NCBI RefSeq assembly: GCF_020073815.1
Contig: NZ_JAIQZJ010000013.1
Coordinates: forward strand, 62,001-126,000
Direction: 5' to 3'
Length of the DNA stretch: 64,000 nucleotides
Source: Nocardioides mangrovi
GTDB taxonomy: Bacteria; Actinomycetota; Actinomycetes; Propionibacteriales; Nocardioidaceae
This document shows, one piece after another, positions 42,752 to 50,521 of the stretch (positions are counted from its first letter, which is position 1; the number at the start of each line of letters is the position of its first letter). Below the pieces are notes generated by a model. The model saw only the letters and a list, made by a program, of their open reading frames with translations, was not told the origin of the DNA and did not search any database. Made by a program: the position numbers and the translations under genes.

Positions 42752-45700
42752 ATGTCGATCGACGAGATCGAGCAGGTGGACTCCGAGCCCGGCGACGGGC
42801 TCTTCGAGCGCAAGGACGTCGCGACGCCGACCGACGACACGGTCCAGTGGCGCGCCGCGCTGCTGCAGCTGGTCAACTGGGGCGGCTTCGGTGGCCTCAC
42901 CACCGTGCCGCTGCGGGGCGACGCGACGATGATCTCGGGCGCCTCCGGCGTCGGCAAGAGCACCATCCTCGACGCCTACACCGCGCTGATGATGCCGTCG
43001 GACACCAAGTTCAACGGCGCCTCCAACGACGCGGTCGCCGGCCGGGCCCGCGGGGCCGGCCAGCGCAACCTGCTCTCCTACCTTCGCGGTGCGGTCGACG
43101 TGGTCGACGACCCGCGCACCGGCCGGCCGGTCGAGAAGCTGCTGCGCGGCAAGGGCTCCGACACCTGGGGCGCGATCGCGATGACCTTCGTCAACGACCA
43201 GGGCGGCCGGTTCACCGCCCTCCGCACCTACTACGTGCCGCGTCGCGCCGCCCGCTCGGGCGACGTCCAGATGCAGCTGGCCACCCACGAGGGCGCGCTC
43301 GCCCTCGACGCGCTCGAGGTGGCGGTGCCCGAGCGGTTCCACGCCACCACGCTGAAGAAGCTCTTCCCGGGGATCCGGGTCCACCGCACGTACGCCGAGT
43401 TCACCGCCGTCCTGCACGCCCGCCTCGGCATCGGCGCCAACGGCGACGGGGCCAAGGCGCTGCGGCTGCTGGCCCGGATCCAGGCCGGCAACCAGGTCCG
43501 CAGCGTCGACGAGCTCTACAAGGACATGGTCCTGGAGCGGCCGGCGACGTACGCCGCGGCCGATCGCGCGATCGAGCACTTCGACGACCTCGACACCGCC
43601 CACTCGGCGATGCGCACCGAGGAGCAGAAGCTCGAGCTGCTCGAGCCGATCGGCGGGCTCCACGACCGCCGCGAGTCGGCCTCCCGGCGGCTCGCCGAGC
43701 TCGACTCCTACGGCGTCACGCTCGGTGGCGACACCCCGATCCGGCTGTGGCTGCTGCGCACCCACCTGCGCCTGATCGAGGCCGCGGTCGCGACCAACCG
43801 CCACGACCGGGCGGCGACCGCCGACGAGCTCACCGCGACGGCCGGTGAGGAGCGCGCGCTCCTCACCGACCTCGAGGCGGCCAAGGAGTCCCACCGCGCC
43901 GCCGGCGGCTCCACGCTGCAGACCCTCGCGCTCTCGCTCGAGCAGGAGCAGGTCGTCCGCGAGGACCGGCTCGGACGGCGGTCGGTCCTCGAGGAGCGGA
44001 TGCTGCCGCTGATCGAGGCGACGGACGCCCAGGCGCCCGACGTCGAGGCCGCCCTGCTCTCGGCCGAGTCCTTCGCGGTGCTCCAGCTGCACGCGCGCCA
44101 CTGGCTCGCCGGCTGGCAGCGCGACCAGGAGCGGATCCGGGCCGACCGCGACGCGACGCTGCGCCGCCAGTTCCCGCTCAGCGAGCGCCAGGCCGAGCTG
44201 CGTCGCGAGCGCGCGTCCCTGGAGCAGCACGCCGGCCGCGTCCCGGCCCGCATGCACGACCTGCGGGCCGAGGTCGCCGCCGCCAGCGGACTCGGTGTCG
44301 ACGAGCTGCCCTTCGTGGCCGAGCTGATCGACGTGGCGCCCGACGAGGCGCCGTGGCGGACCGCGATCGAGACGGTCCTCGGCGCCAGCGCCCGGCTGAT
44401 GCTGGTGCCGCTCGACCGGCTCGAGGACTTCTCCGCGGCGATCGACGGGCTGCGCCTGCGCGGCCGCCTCACCTTCGAGGGTGTCGAGCTCGGCCTGCCC
44501 GACCTCGCCCCCGGTGACCCCGAGCGGGTCGCCGGCAAGCTGGTCTTCCAGGACTCGCCCTTCGCCGGCTGGGTCCAGGCCCACGTCGACGAGCCGACCC
44601 GCAACGCGCTCTGCGTCGGCTCCGCGGACGACCTGGCCGGCCCGGGCCTCCGGGTCACCATGGCCGGCCAGACCCGCAACGGCCGTCGCGGCGCCCACGG
44701 CCGCAACGAGGCGCGCAGCATCATCGGCTTCTCCAACGCCGACGCGATCGCCGAGATCGACGCCGAGCTCGCCCGACTCGAGGAGCAGCTCGAGGCTGTC
44801 GCCGCCGAGGTGACCGAGGCCGACCGGCGCTCCCGCGTGCTCGAGCGGCAGAAGGCGTCATACGACGCGGTCGCGACGGCGCGTTTCGACGACCTCGACG
44901 TCGATGGCAGCGACCGACGCATCGCCGATCTCGAGCGTCGCCGCTCCGAGATCCTCGGCTCCGACGACCAGCTCCAGGCGCTCGAGGCGCAGATCGAGGA
45001 CCTGACGGCGCGGCTCGAGGAGTCCCGCCGGGCGCGCTACGGCACCGAGCAGCGCCAGCGCGACCTCAACGCGGCGCACGCCGAGCTGGTCGACTCCGAG
45101 GACCTCGTCAACGACCGGCTCCAGGAGATGGAGACCAGCGGCCGGGTGACGCTGACCGACGAGCAGGACGCCGCCCTCGCGGCCGACTTCGCCGCGGCCG
45201 CCGCCCCGGCCGACCCCGACGACCTCGACCGCTTCACCGAGTCATCGCAGCGGCTCTCGGAGCGGCTGCGGGTCGCGGTCGCCGACGCCGAGGCCGAGAT
45301 CAAGCGGGTCGACGAGGATCTCGTCCAGGTCTTCCGGGTCTACAAGTTCCACTGGGACTCGCCCAACCTCGGCCTCACGCCCGACTCCTACCCCGACTAC
45401 GCCCGGATCCTCGACGACATCCGCGGCAAGGGCCTCGCCGACCGACGGGCGGAGTGGCGGCGCCGGCTGACCGAGTGGAGCGGCCAGGACCTGGTGCCGC
45501 TCGTCGGCGCAATGGCCGCCTCGATCGAGGAGATCGAGGACCGCCTCGAGCCGATCAACGCGATCCTGCGGCGCCTGGAGTTCGGCGCCTCGGGTGACCG
45601 GCTCCGGATCCGGCTGCGCCGGCCCTCGCCGGCGCACGTGCAGACCTTCATGAAGGACCTGCGCGCCCTCTCTGCTGGCTCGTCCACCGACCTGGGGGAG

Positions 45701-46213
45701 GAGGCGCTGGAGAAGCGGTTCGCCGAGCTGAGCCGCTTCATGCAGCAGCTCCGCAAGCCGAGCCAGGTGGGCGACGCCGCCGTCGCCCTCACCGATCGCG
45801 ACCGCCTGCTCGACGTACGCCGCCACGTGGAGATCAGCGCCGAGCGCTACGACCACCTCACCGGCGAGCTGCGCGCGACGTACCGGACCCTGGGGGAGAA
45901 GAGCGGCGGTGAGAGCCAGGAGCTGGTCGCCTTCATCGTCGGTTCCGCGCTCCGCTTCCGCCTCGGCGACGAGATGCGGTCCCGGCCCCGCTTCGCCCCG
46001 GTCTTCCTCGACGAGGGCTTCGTGAAGGCCGACTCGGAGTTCGCCGGCCGCGCCGTCCAGGCGTGGCGCGGCCTGGGCTTCCAGCTCATCGTCGGCGTCC
46101 CGCTCGACAAGGTGACCGGACTCGAGCCGCACATGGACGAGCTGCTCGCGATCACCAAGAGCAGCACCACCCATCAGTCCTGGATCACCTCCATCAGCGA
46201 CGCCGCGCGTTGA
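42752..46213 (+). CDS. jetC: Wadjet/Mks SMC-like ATPase JetC (MksB)
   Basis: The 1153-residue protein is an SMC-type motor: Walker A SGASGVGKST at about 62-71 in an N-terminal half-head, two long coiled-coil arms (about 290-480 and 650-830), a hinge-like middle (about 500-630: FVAELIDVAPDEAPWRTAIETV), and a C-terminal half-head with SGGES signature and Walker B FAPVFLDEGF near 1086. MksB/JetC dimers extrude DNA loops. In Wadjet systems the complex detects small circular DNA and JetD (MksG), a topoisomerase-VI-like nuclease, cuts it. No JetD/MksG gene lies on either side here. The ribosome site AGGGGAG supports ATG 42752 over GTG 42746. Confidence 0.92.
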   Translation: MSIDEIEQVDSEPGDGLFERKDVATPTDDTVQWRAALLQLVNWGGFGGLTTVPLRGDATMISGASGVGKSTILDAYTALMMPSDTKFNGASNDAVAGRARGAGQRNLLSYLRGAVDVVDDPRTGRPVEKLLRGKGSDTWGAIAMTFVNDQGGRFTALRTYYVPRRAARSGDVQMQLATHEGALALDALEVAVPERFHATTLKKLFPGIRVHRTYAEFTAVLHARLGIGANGDGAKALRLLARIQAGNQVRSVDELYKDMVLERPATYAAADRAIEHFDDLDTAHSAMRTEEQKLELLEPIGGLHDRRESASRRLAELDSYGVTLGGDTPIRLWLLRTHLRLIEAAVATNRHDRAATADELTATAGEERALLTDLEAAKESHRAAGGSTLQTLALSLEQEQVVREDRLGRRSVLEERMLPLIEATDAQAPDVEAALLSAESFAVLQLHARHWLAGWQRDQERIRADRDATLRRQFPLSERQAELRRERASLEQHAGRVPARMHDLRAEVAAASGLGVDELPFVAELIDVAPDEAPWRTAIETVLGASARLMLVPLDRLEDFSAAIDGLRLRGRLTFEGVELGLPDLAPGDPERVAGKLVFQDSPFAGWVQAHVDEPTRNALCVGSADDLAGPGLRVTMAGQTRNGRRGAHGRNEARSIIGFSNADAIAEIDAELARLEEQLEAVAAEVTEADRRSRVLERQKASYDAVATARFDDLDVDGSDRRIADLERRRSEILGSDDQLQALEAQIEDLTARLEESRRARYGTEQRQRDLNAAHAELVDSEDLVNDRLQEMETSGRVTLTDEQDAALAADFAAAAAPADPDDLDRFTESSQRLSERLRVAVADAEAEIKRVDEDLVQVFRVYKFHWDSPNLGLTPDSYPDYARILDDIRGKGLADRRAEWRRRLTEWSGQDLVPLVGAMAASIEEIEDRLEPINAILRRLEFGASGDRLRIRLRRPSPAHVQTFMKDLRALSAGSSTDLGEEALEKRFAELSRFMQQLRKPSQVGDAAVALTDRDRLLDVRRHVEISAERYDHLTGELRATYRTLGEKSGGESQELVAFIVGSALRFRLGDEMRSRPRFAPVFLDEGFVKADSEFAGRAVQAWRGLGFQLIVGVPLDKVTGLEPHMDELLAITKSSTTHQSWITSISDAAR

Positions 46214-46227
46214 GTCGGGAGTTCTGA

Positions 46228-46303
46228 CCGTCGAGTCGGGAGTTCCGTGCATCCAGGCCGACCAGAAGTCCGGACTCGAGCGACGAAACTCCCGAATCGA
46301 CGG
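46228..46303. repeat. Long-armed inverted repeat after jetC
   Basis: Arms of 17 bases at 46228-46244 (CCGTCGAGTCGGGAGTT) and 46287-46303 (AACTCCCGAATCGACGG) pair with one mismatch around a 42-base spacer. A further GAGTCGGGAGTT lies just upstream at 46212-46223 as a direct copy. The element probably serves as the 3' end of the jetABC transcript or is a dispersed palindrome. Confidence 0.7.
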
Positions 46304-46304
46304 C

Positions 46305-46334
46305 GAAGGCCCCCGGATCGCTCCGGGGGCCTTC
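46305..46334. terminator. Strong terminator hairpin, probably the original glnA terminator
   Basis: GAAGGCCCCCGGA-TCGC-TCCGGGGGCCTTC is a 13-bp perfect stem with a 4-base loop. It sits 25 bases left of attL, exactly where the glnA1 transcript would have ended before the element inserted. It also faces jetC and can serve both. Confidence 0.85.
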
Positions 46335-46358
46335 GTGGGTACGACGTGAGCGGGTGGC

Positions 46359-46377
46359 TCAGATGTCGTAGTAGAGC
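46359..46377. other. attL core of the integrative element
   Basis: TCAGATGTCGTAGTAGAGC is identical to 51831-51849, the last codons and stop of glnA1 on the minus strand. Outside the 19 bases the two sites diverge at once, which defines the recombination core. Confidence 0.92.
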
Positions 46378-46401
46378 GTCGGCTCGAGTCGCTCCTGGCG
46401 T

Positions 46402-46417
46402 TGACCTGCGGAAACGC
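46402..46417. other. Left arm-type integrase site
   Basis: TGACCTGCGGAAACGC is the exact reverse complement of GCGTTTCCGCAGGTCA at 51771-51786, near the other end of the element. Matching 16-mers just inside both att cores are expected for arm-type binding sites of a tyrosine integrase. Confidence 0.65.
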
Positions 46418-46489
46418 AGCTCCCGCATGGATGCGGGCGCACCGGGGGCGCACACGAGCCGTTCTCTGCGTGTCTGGGAAGGCTCCGCG

Positions 46490-46944
46490 ATGGGGTTCGA
46501 GTCAGGTGTTTGGTCATGCGAGGTCTGCGGGAAATCCGTCAGCCGACTACTGGGGATGGCTGGTCTTGTTGAACTCCCCAGCGGGGCTACTCAGCTTCGG
46601 CCCGTTGTCCGTGGTTACTGCGTCGAGCATCGCGAGGCCGTCCGGCGGGACTTCGAGGACGAGCTCGAGGCGGCCGGACAGTTGCTTTGGATCGGGGAGC
46701 CAGACGTAGAACTAAGGCCCCGCAACGCTCTCGAGTGGCTTCACCACGTCGATCAAGAGCTCAGCGACGAGATGACCGGCGGCAGGGGGCTGGTCCGTCA
46801 ACAGACGGACGCTGCCCTCACTGCGCGGCCGACGTCTCTTGGGGGTCAGGACCCCACGTCGCCGACGCCGCGGCGCGCCCGGGCGGCATCGCCTGGCAGT
46901 GTGTCGGCTGCGGCGCGGCCGGCGTGGCCCACCTGCTGCCGTAA
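46490..46944 (+). pseudogene. Zinc-ribbon protein gene of the element, apparently frameshifted
   Basis: Frame one starts at ATG 46490 (GGAAGG site upstream) and encodes WSCEVCGKSVSRLLGMAGL, then RGYCVEHREAVRRDFEDELE and HHVDQELSDEMTGG. From about 46790 it turns into Arg/Pro/Ala-rich sequence with no sense. The adjacent frame there reads STDGRCPHCAADVSWGSG, then WQCVGCGAAGVAHLLP and a stop at 46944. The two halves each have a Cys-x2-Cys pair and join into one 151-residue protein if the G5 run at 46785-46789 had six Gs. A metal-binding, possibly nucleic-acid-binding protein is likely; function unknown. Confidence 0.6.
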
Positions 46945-46946
46945 GC

Positions 46947-47028
46947 AGGGCGGGTGGGGTTCTCGGGTGCGCAGAGGCTCCGCGCGACGCGGAGCGGCGT
47001 GTGGAGGGGCGCTCTCCCCACCCGCCCT
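46947..47028. terminator. Long bidirectional inverted repeat between convergent element genes
   Basis: The arms AGGGCGGGTGGGG (46947-46959) and CCCCACCCGCCCT (47016-47028) are perfect complements. Inside lies a second hairpin GCTCCGCG-CGA-CGCGGAGC. It separates the zinc-ribbon gene from the HEPN gene, whose TAG stop overlaps the right arm. Confidence 0.75.
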
Positions 47029-47632
47029 AACTCGTGAGCTCGCGGATAACGCGAACGAGCTCTTGGAGCTGGACCTCAAATCGCGTCTTCAGGCGGGAGT
47101 GAGACCCTCGAAGGTAGCCACCCGGCTTCAATTCGCCAGTTCGGAGCGACTTGCCGTCTGTGAACTCTTCCTTGAACCTGCGTTGAGAGTGATCACTCTG
47201 ATGCGCTAGCGCGTTTCGAAGCACGGACGCTCGCTCAAGCGCGGCTCGATCCGGCTTGCCAAGACCTAGGAAGGGCTGGCCTTCGAGCAAGAAGGCCGTC
47301 GCCCGCTTGCGTGTGTGTTGGTCGTAAGGCAACCAGTCGACGTAGCTCCGGCCACCGGTGATCAGGGACTTAGCAGCCTTGGCGTTCGGCATCGCAACGA
47401 CGGGCTTTACCCCCGTGTTCGGGTGTACGTATTTATGCGTGAGCAGGCCGATAAAGAGGTCTTCCAGTTGCTGCTCGAAGAAGGCGAGGTAGGCGACGTA
47501 GGCGCCAGCGTAGACCTGGTTCCTGTCGGCGTCGGAGTTACATCGACCCGACATCCTCGTCGTGTAGTGAACCAGGTAGTTCGCGCGTCGGGCGCAGGCG
47601 TCCGCTACGGCGCTAGCTGGCTTGGATGGCAT
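47027..47632 (-). CDS. HEPN-domain protein (RiboL-PSP/MAE_28990-like), putative RNase effector
   Basis: The 201-residue all-helical protein has the HEPN catalytic motif R-x4-H as RNALAH (Arg139, His144), followed by QSDHSQRRFKEEF. This matches the RiboL-PSP-HEPN group (MAE_28990/MAE_18760-like) found in defence and toxin loci. Upstream helices include AGAYVAYLAFFEQQLEDLFIGLL. HEPN enzymes with this motif are usually metal-independent RNases that form dimers. The ATG at 47632 lies inside the DUF262 gene's last 20 bases, so the HEPN is translated after DUF262 from the same message. A longer frame to 47695 exists but its extra residues are shadow of the DUF262 gene. RNase activity is inferred. 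Confidence 0.82.
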   Translation of the reverse strand: MPSKPASAVADACARRANYLVHYTTRMSGRCNSDADRNQVYAGAYVAYLAFFEQQLEDLFIGLLTHKYVHPNTGVKPVVAMPNAKAAKSLITGGRSYVDWLPYDQHTRKRATAFLLEGQPFLGLGKPDRAALERASVLRNALAHQSDHSQRRFKEEFTDGKSLRTGELKPGGYLRGSHSRLKTRFEVQLQELVRVIRELTS

Positions 47633-48683
47633 TGCGCAGGTACTCGTAGCGGGTCCGCCTGCGGCCGAGGTCTGCCGACGCGCGCTGCATCGCATCGAGC
47701 ACTTCCTTCGGCACGTTCTCGGACTTCAGTGCCTCGCTCGCTTCATGGACCCGAGTCGTTGCTCCAGTTGGCAACTTTCGCGCCTTGCCGGCTGATCCAG
47801 GTGAGCCCAGACCCCACTCGAGGTCGTAGATCACAGCAAATAGGGTGAAGAAGTTGACCTCGCTGCGCCACGCGCTCGTCTTGAAGGTCGAGCCAGCCAG
47901 CTTGTCGATCGTGTCCAGGGTGTGTCGGAAGCGGTTCGCGTACTGCTCGCCGCCCGGCCACTCCAGATCGTTCTCCTCGTAGTACGAATCGATCTTGGGT
48001 TGAGACTTTCCGGTCAAGCCAAGGGCCATGTTGATGAGGAGATCGCTAACAAGGTCGACCTCGCGCATGCGGGCGATCTGGTCCTCCGAGAAGAGGTTCC
48101 AGTCTCGCCAACGGTCGAGTTGTTCGGTCGCGAGTTCGTAGGCGTACGTCTTGAAGGCGCCGGCAAATGCCGCGTTCCGGAGCTCCTGAGGATTGAGCTT
48201 GAGACCGGTCGAGTTCATGCGCGCAAAGACCTGAAGGACGTCTCTGTCCTCAAATGTCAGGGGAAGGACGTGAGTGCTGATCTCGTATCCGAGGATCGTG
48301 GTTTGCACGTCTTTCGATAGCCGTCCGAACGGCCTGCCAGCGATCTCCGAGTTATGGATGCTCCGCACAGTGAACTCGTCGCGCTCGGGATCGAAGTCCG
48401 GAAGCGCATCCGGATCGATGAACGAGATAAGGGTCCGCAGTCGCTGCTGTCCGTCGACCATTTCGCGCACGCTGGAACGCGTGTCGAGGTCGATGGAGTC
48501 GCGGATGAACACGATCGGCACGGGGAGTCCGCGCACGACCGTGTCGAGCAGGTACGACTTTTGGCTCGCGTTCCAGACTGACCGGCGCTGGAAGGCGGGG
48601 CTCAGGAGTAGCTGACCACTGCGCTGCCAAGACAGAAAGTCAGCAACGCGGAACGTGGTCCTTGTGATGTGCGCTAGCGGCAT
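47613..48683 (-). CDS. DUF262 protein (GmrS/ParB-like NTP-binding fold), partner of the HEPN gene
   Basis: The 356-residue protein carries the DUF262 signatures: SPAFQRRSVWNASQKSYLLDTV at about 29-50, VRGLPVPIVFI, the nucleotide-binding MVDGQQRLRTL with Asp77-Gly-Gln-Gln-Arg81, and FARMNSTGLKLNPQELRNA at 153-171. It is the N-terminal half of GmrSD-type restriction enzymes but lacks the DUF1524 (HNH) nuclease domain; its C-terminus is helical. Its own nuclease is therefore absent, and the overlapping HEPN gene is the probable effector. The promoter faces the divergent small gene at 48815, with a palindrome between. AT-richer codon use than the chromosome supports transfer. Confidence 0.88.
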   Translation of the reverse strand: MPLAHITRTTFRVADFLSWQRSGQLLLSPAFQRRSVWNASQKSYLLDTVVRGLPVPIVFIRDSIDLDTRSSVREMVDGQQRLRTLISFIDPDALPDFDPERDEFTVRSIHNSEIAGRPFGRLSKDVQTTILGYEISTHVLPLTFEDRDVLQVFARMNSTGLKLNPQELRNAAFAGAFKTYAYELATEQLDRWRDWNLFSEDQIARMREVDLVSDLLINMALGLTGKSQPKIDSYYEENDLEWPGGEQYANRFRHTLDTIDKLAGSTFKTSAWRSEVNFFTLFAVIYDLEWGLGSPGSAGKARKLPTGATTRVHEASEALKSENVPKEVLDAMQRASADLGRRRTRYEYLRNAIQAS

Positions 48684-48734
48684 GAACCTCTCCTTGTGAT
48701 CGCGGCGATGCTATCGGCTGCCGCGGGTGGGTGC

Positions 48735-48753
48735 GTGCTCTGTAACACAGCAC
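48735..48753. promoter_or_regulatory. Palindrome between the DUF262 operon and the rep-side operon
   Basis: GTGCTCTGTAACACAGCAC is a 19-base inverted repeat (GTGCT-TGT ... ACA-AGCAC, one mismatched pair). It lies 52 bases upstream of the DUF262 start and 62 bases before the divergent small gene, and is a candidate operator for both transcripts. Confidence 0.5.
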
Positions 48754-48814
48754 CCTCAAACTGCATCGGGCGCGGTGACCAGAGGTGTCGACGCCAGTCG
48801 CTAGCGTGTCGCTC

Positions 48815-49195
48815 GTGAGTGACTACCGGTCGGAGCGGATGCCCAGCGTCGAGGGTCGCGGGCGTGCGCGCGCCGCATGGGACGCCTACAAGGCGGCGAC
48901 GCGCAAGTATGTGGACCCGGTCGTCGATAAGACCCCGTTGGGTGACGCCATCCGCAGCTACTCGGCGAACCGGGTGGGGGATGCGCTTGGCTTCTGGGTG
49001 ATGTGGAAGCTCTACGGAGGCTTCGAGGGCCTGCAGAGCATCGGCATGACTCGCTCGTCGATCTTTCGGAAGGTCGGGCTCTTCCGACAGTTCTTCGGTG
49101 TCCATCCTGACGAGTTCGAACTTGAAGGGGTCTCCGTCGACATCCAGCGCGTGTGGACCGAGCAGCGGACAGCTCAGGAGAGCGATGACGAATAG
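48815..49195 (+). CDS. Small conserved element protein, HTH-like
   Basis: About 126 residues from GTG 48815 (or 118 from ATG 48839). The core has AAWDAYKAATRKYVDPVVDKT, FWVMWKLYGGFEGLQSIGM and TRSSIFRKVGLFRQFFGVHPDEF, the last part looking like a helix-turn-helix recognition helix (short SSIFRKV turn). I recall similar proteins just upstream of rep and int genes in small actinobacterial integrative elements, which suggests a regulator or replication accessory protein, but I cannot name a family. First gene of the rightward operon with rep, xis and int. Confidence 0.65.
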   Translation: MSDYRSERMPSVEGRGRARAAWDAYKAATRKYVDPVVDKTPLGDAIRSYSANRVGDALGFWVMWKLYGGFEGLQSIGMTRSSIFRKVGLFRQFFGVHPDEFELEGVSVDIQRVWTEQRTAQESDDE

Positions 49196-49201
49196 TTGGA
49201 T

Positions 49202-49215
49202 ATGTTGGACAACAT
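49202..49215. promoter_or_regulatory. Inverted repeat before rep
   Basis: ATGTTG-GA-CAACAT lies in an AT-rich 46-bp gap, 26 bases before the rep start. It could be a repressor operator or part of the Rep-binding origin; the AT-rich context is unusual in this genome. Confidence 0.45.
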
Positions 49216-49241
49216 CGAAGATTTGTGGTGAAGTCTGACAT

Positions 49242-50303
49242 GTGCAACTACGAACGAGCGGTGACCTGGTGGAGCTGGCCTCCGGTGTCGACTCGTTCTA
49301 CCTGTCCGGCCGGGGCCGGCTGAACGAGGCGCTGCTCGCTGACCTCGATCGTTCGCGCGACGCCGCCCGGGAGACGCGCACGCCGCAGGACTTCGACGCC
49401 GGAGGGGAGACCTTCCAGGTCGCTGCTCGATCCCTGAATCGATACCCATACCGGCTGGATCATGAGAACGGCGTCGTCGGTCTGACGGCTAGTGCCCACC
49501 TGCCGACGGTGAACGTGCAGCCGTCGGCCGCGTTCATTCACGCCGCTGGCGTCGAATCAGCGCTCAACTGGTTCATGGGCACGCTCGAGATGCTCTTGGG
49601 TCAGGTTGTGTGGAGCTCGTCGCGGGTCGACGTCTTCACGGACGTGCAGGGCTGGCCGCTTACGAGCGAGGACCGTGGCCGGTTCGTGTGCCGTGCTCGC
49701 CAGCTCACGATGTGGGAGTCCGACTCGACGTTCCAGACGATGCGGTTCGGCACCGGCAAGTCGGGCGTCATGGCTCGCATCTATGACAAGTCGGAAGAGT
49801 CCCGGGTCAAGGGAACCGACTGGTGGCCCGACGTCTGGGGCGATCCGTATCGCGCTGGGGAGCGAGTCTTGCGAGTCGAGTTCCAGGTCACTCGCGAGGT
49901 CTTGGCGCAGACCGCCATCGACGATCCGGTCGAGGCGCTCGAGCGGCTGCCGCGGCTCTGGGCCTACCTGACCGACGAATGGCTGTCACTGCGCACGCCG
50001 ACCGCAGACCAAACACGCTCGCGCTGGCCGATCGCTCCCGAGTGGCAAGACATCCAAGAGGCGTCGCTCCGCAACGGCGCGATCGGGCTCGAGCGCATGC
50101 GCGCGGGCCACCGCGCGGGCAGCATTCGCCGACTCCTTCCCGCTACTCGGGGATATTTAGCTGCAGTCGGTGCCCTCGGTGGTGCTCAGTCTCTCGCTGA
50201 GGCTCTGAGAGTTGTCGGGCGGGAGATCACGCTGCAAGACGAAGCTGGGCGCCACTCGTTCGATGTGCAGCTGGCTTCGAAGCGATTGGCGTTCGGCCTG
50301 TGA
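49242..50303 (+). CDS. Replication initiator protein (Rep_trans / rolling-circle type)
   Basis: The 353-residue protein resembles the Rep_trans (replication initiation factor) family used by small rolling-circle plasmids. Features are a beta-rich N-terminal half with SSSRVDVFTDVQGWP, then MRFGTGKSGVMARIYDKSEES and the characteristic ERVLRVEFQVTREVL. In pT181-type relatives the Tyr attacks the origin strand; Tyr in ARIYDK is the best candidate seen. It probably lets the excised element circle replicate. Start GTG at 49242; GTG 49269 is possible. The stop overlaps the start of the xis-like gene (GTGA), so they are coupled. Confidence 0.8.
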   Translation: MQLRTSGDLVELASGVDSFYLSGRGRLNEALLADLDRSRDAARETRTPQDFDAGGETFQVAARSLNRYPYRLDHENGVVGLTASAHLPTVNVQPSAAFIHAAGVESALNWFMGTLEMLLGQVVWSSSRVDVFTDVQGWPLTSEDRGRFVCRARQLTMWESDSTFQTMRFGTGKSGVMARIYDKSEESRVKGTDWWPDVWGDPYRAGERVLRVEFQVTREVLAQTAIDDPVEALERLPRLWAYLTDEWLSLRTPTADQTRSRWPIAPEWQDIQEASLRNGAIGLERMRAGHRAGSIRRLLPATRGYLAAVGALGGAQSLAEALRVVGREITLQDEAGRHSFDVQLASKRLAFGL

Positions 50304-50506
50304 GCGTGCGTAGGGCGTCGACGATGCCCGATCGGCTGTGGACGCTCGAGGAGACCGCGGAGTTCCTTGCCATCCCGGTTTCCACTCTCTACAAGCTCAA
50401 CCACAAGCGGACGGGTCCGCGATTCTTCCGGGTTGGCCGGCACTGCCGGTATGACCCGCGTGACGTGCTCGCATGGTTACAAGGCCCGTCGTGCCAACCG
50501 AACTGA
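50300..50506 (+). CDS. Excisionase-like / AlpA-MerR type helix-turn-helix protein
   Basis: A 68-residue DNA-binding protein: RLWTLEETAEFLAIPVSTLYKLNHK then PRFFRVGRHCRYDPRDVLAWLQ, the classic helix-turn-helix_17/excisionase fold. It lies directly between rep and int and probably directs excision of the element. GTG 50300 overlaps the rep stop; ATG 50324 would give a 60-residue protein that begins at the domain boundary. Confidence 0.85.
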   Translation: MSVRRASTMPDRLWTLEETAEFLAIPVSTLYKLNHKRTGPRFFRVGRHCRYDPRDVLAWLQGPSCQPN

Positions 50507-50521
50507 CATCCGGGGGAGTGA

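Noticed and set aside
46480..46505. GGTTCGAGTC, a T-loop-like sequence near the element's left end
   Set aside because: No matching acceptor stem or anticodon arm could be drawn around it, and it lies in the coding frame starting at 46490; a tRNA attachment site is not supported.
46247..47209. A 320-codon plus-strand frame that might have been JetD or one long gene
   Set aside because: Only the section from 46490 to about 46790 looks like protein; the rest is Arg/Pro/Ala-rich shadow that crosses a terminator-like inverted repeat and runs antisense to the HEPN gene. It has no DUF3322/DUF2220 features.
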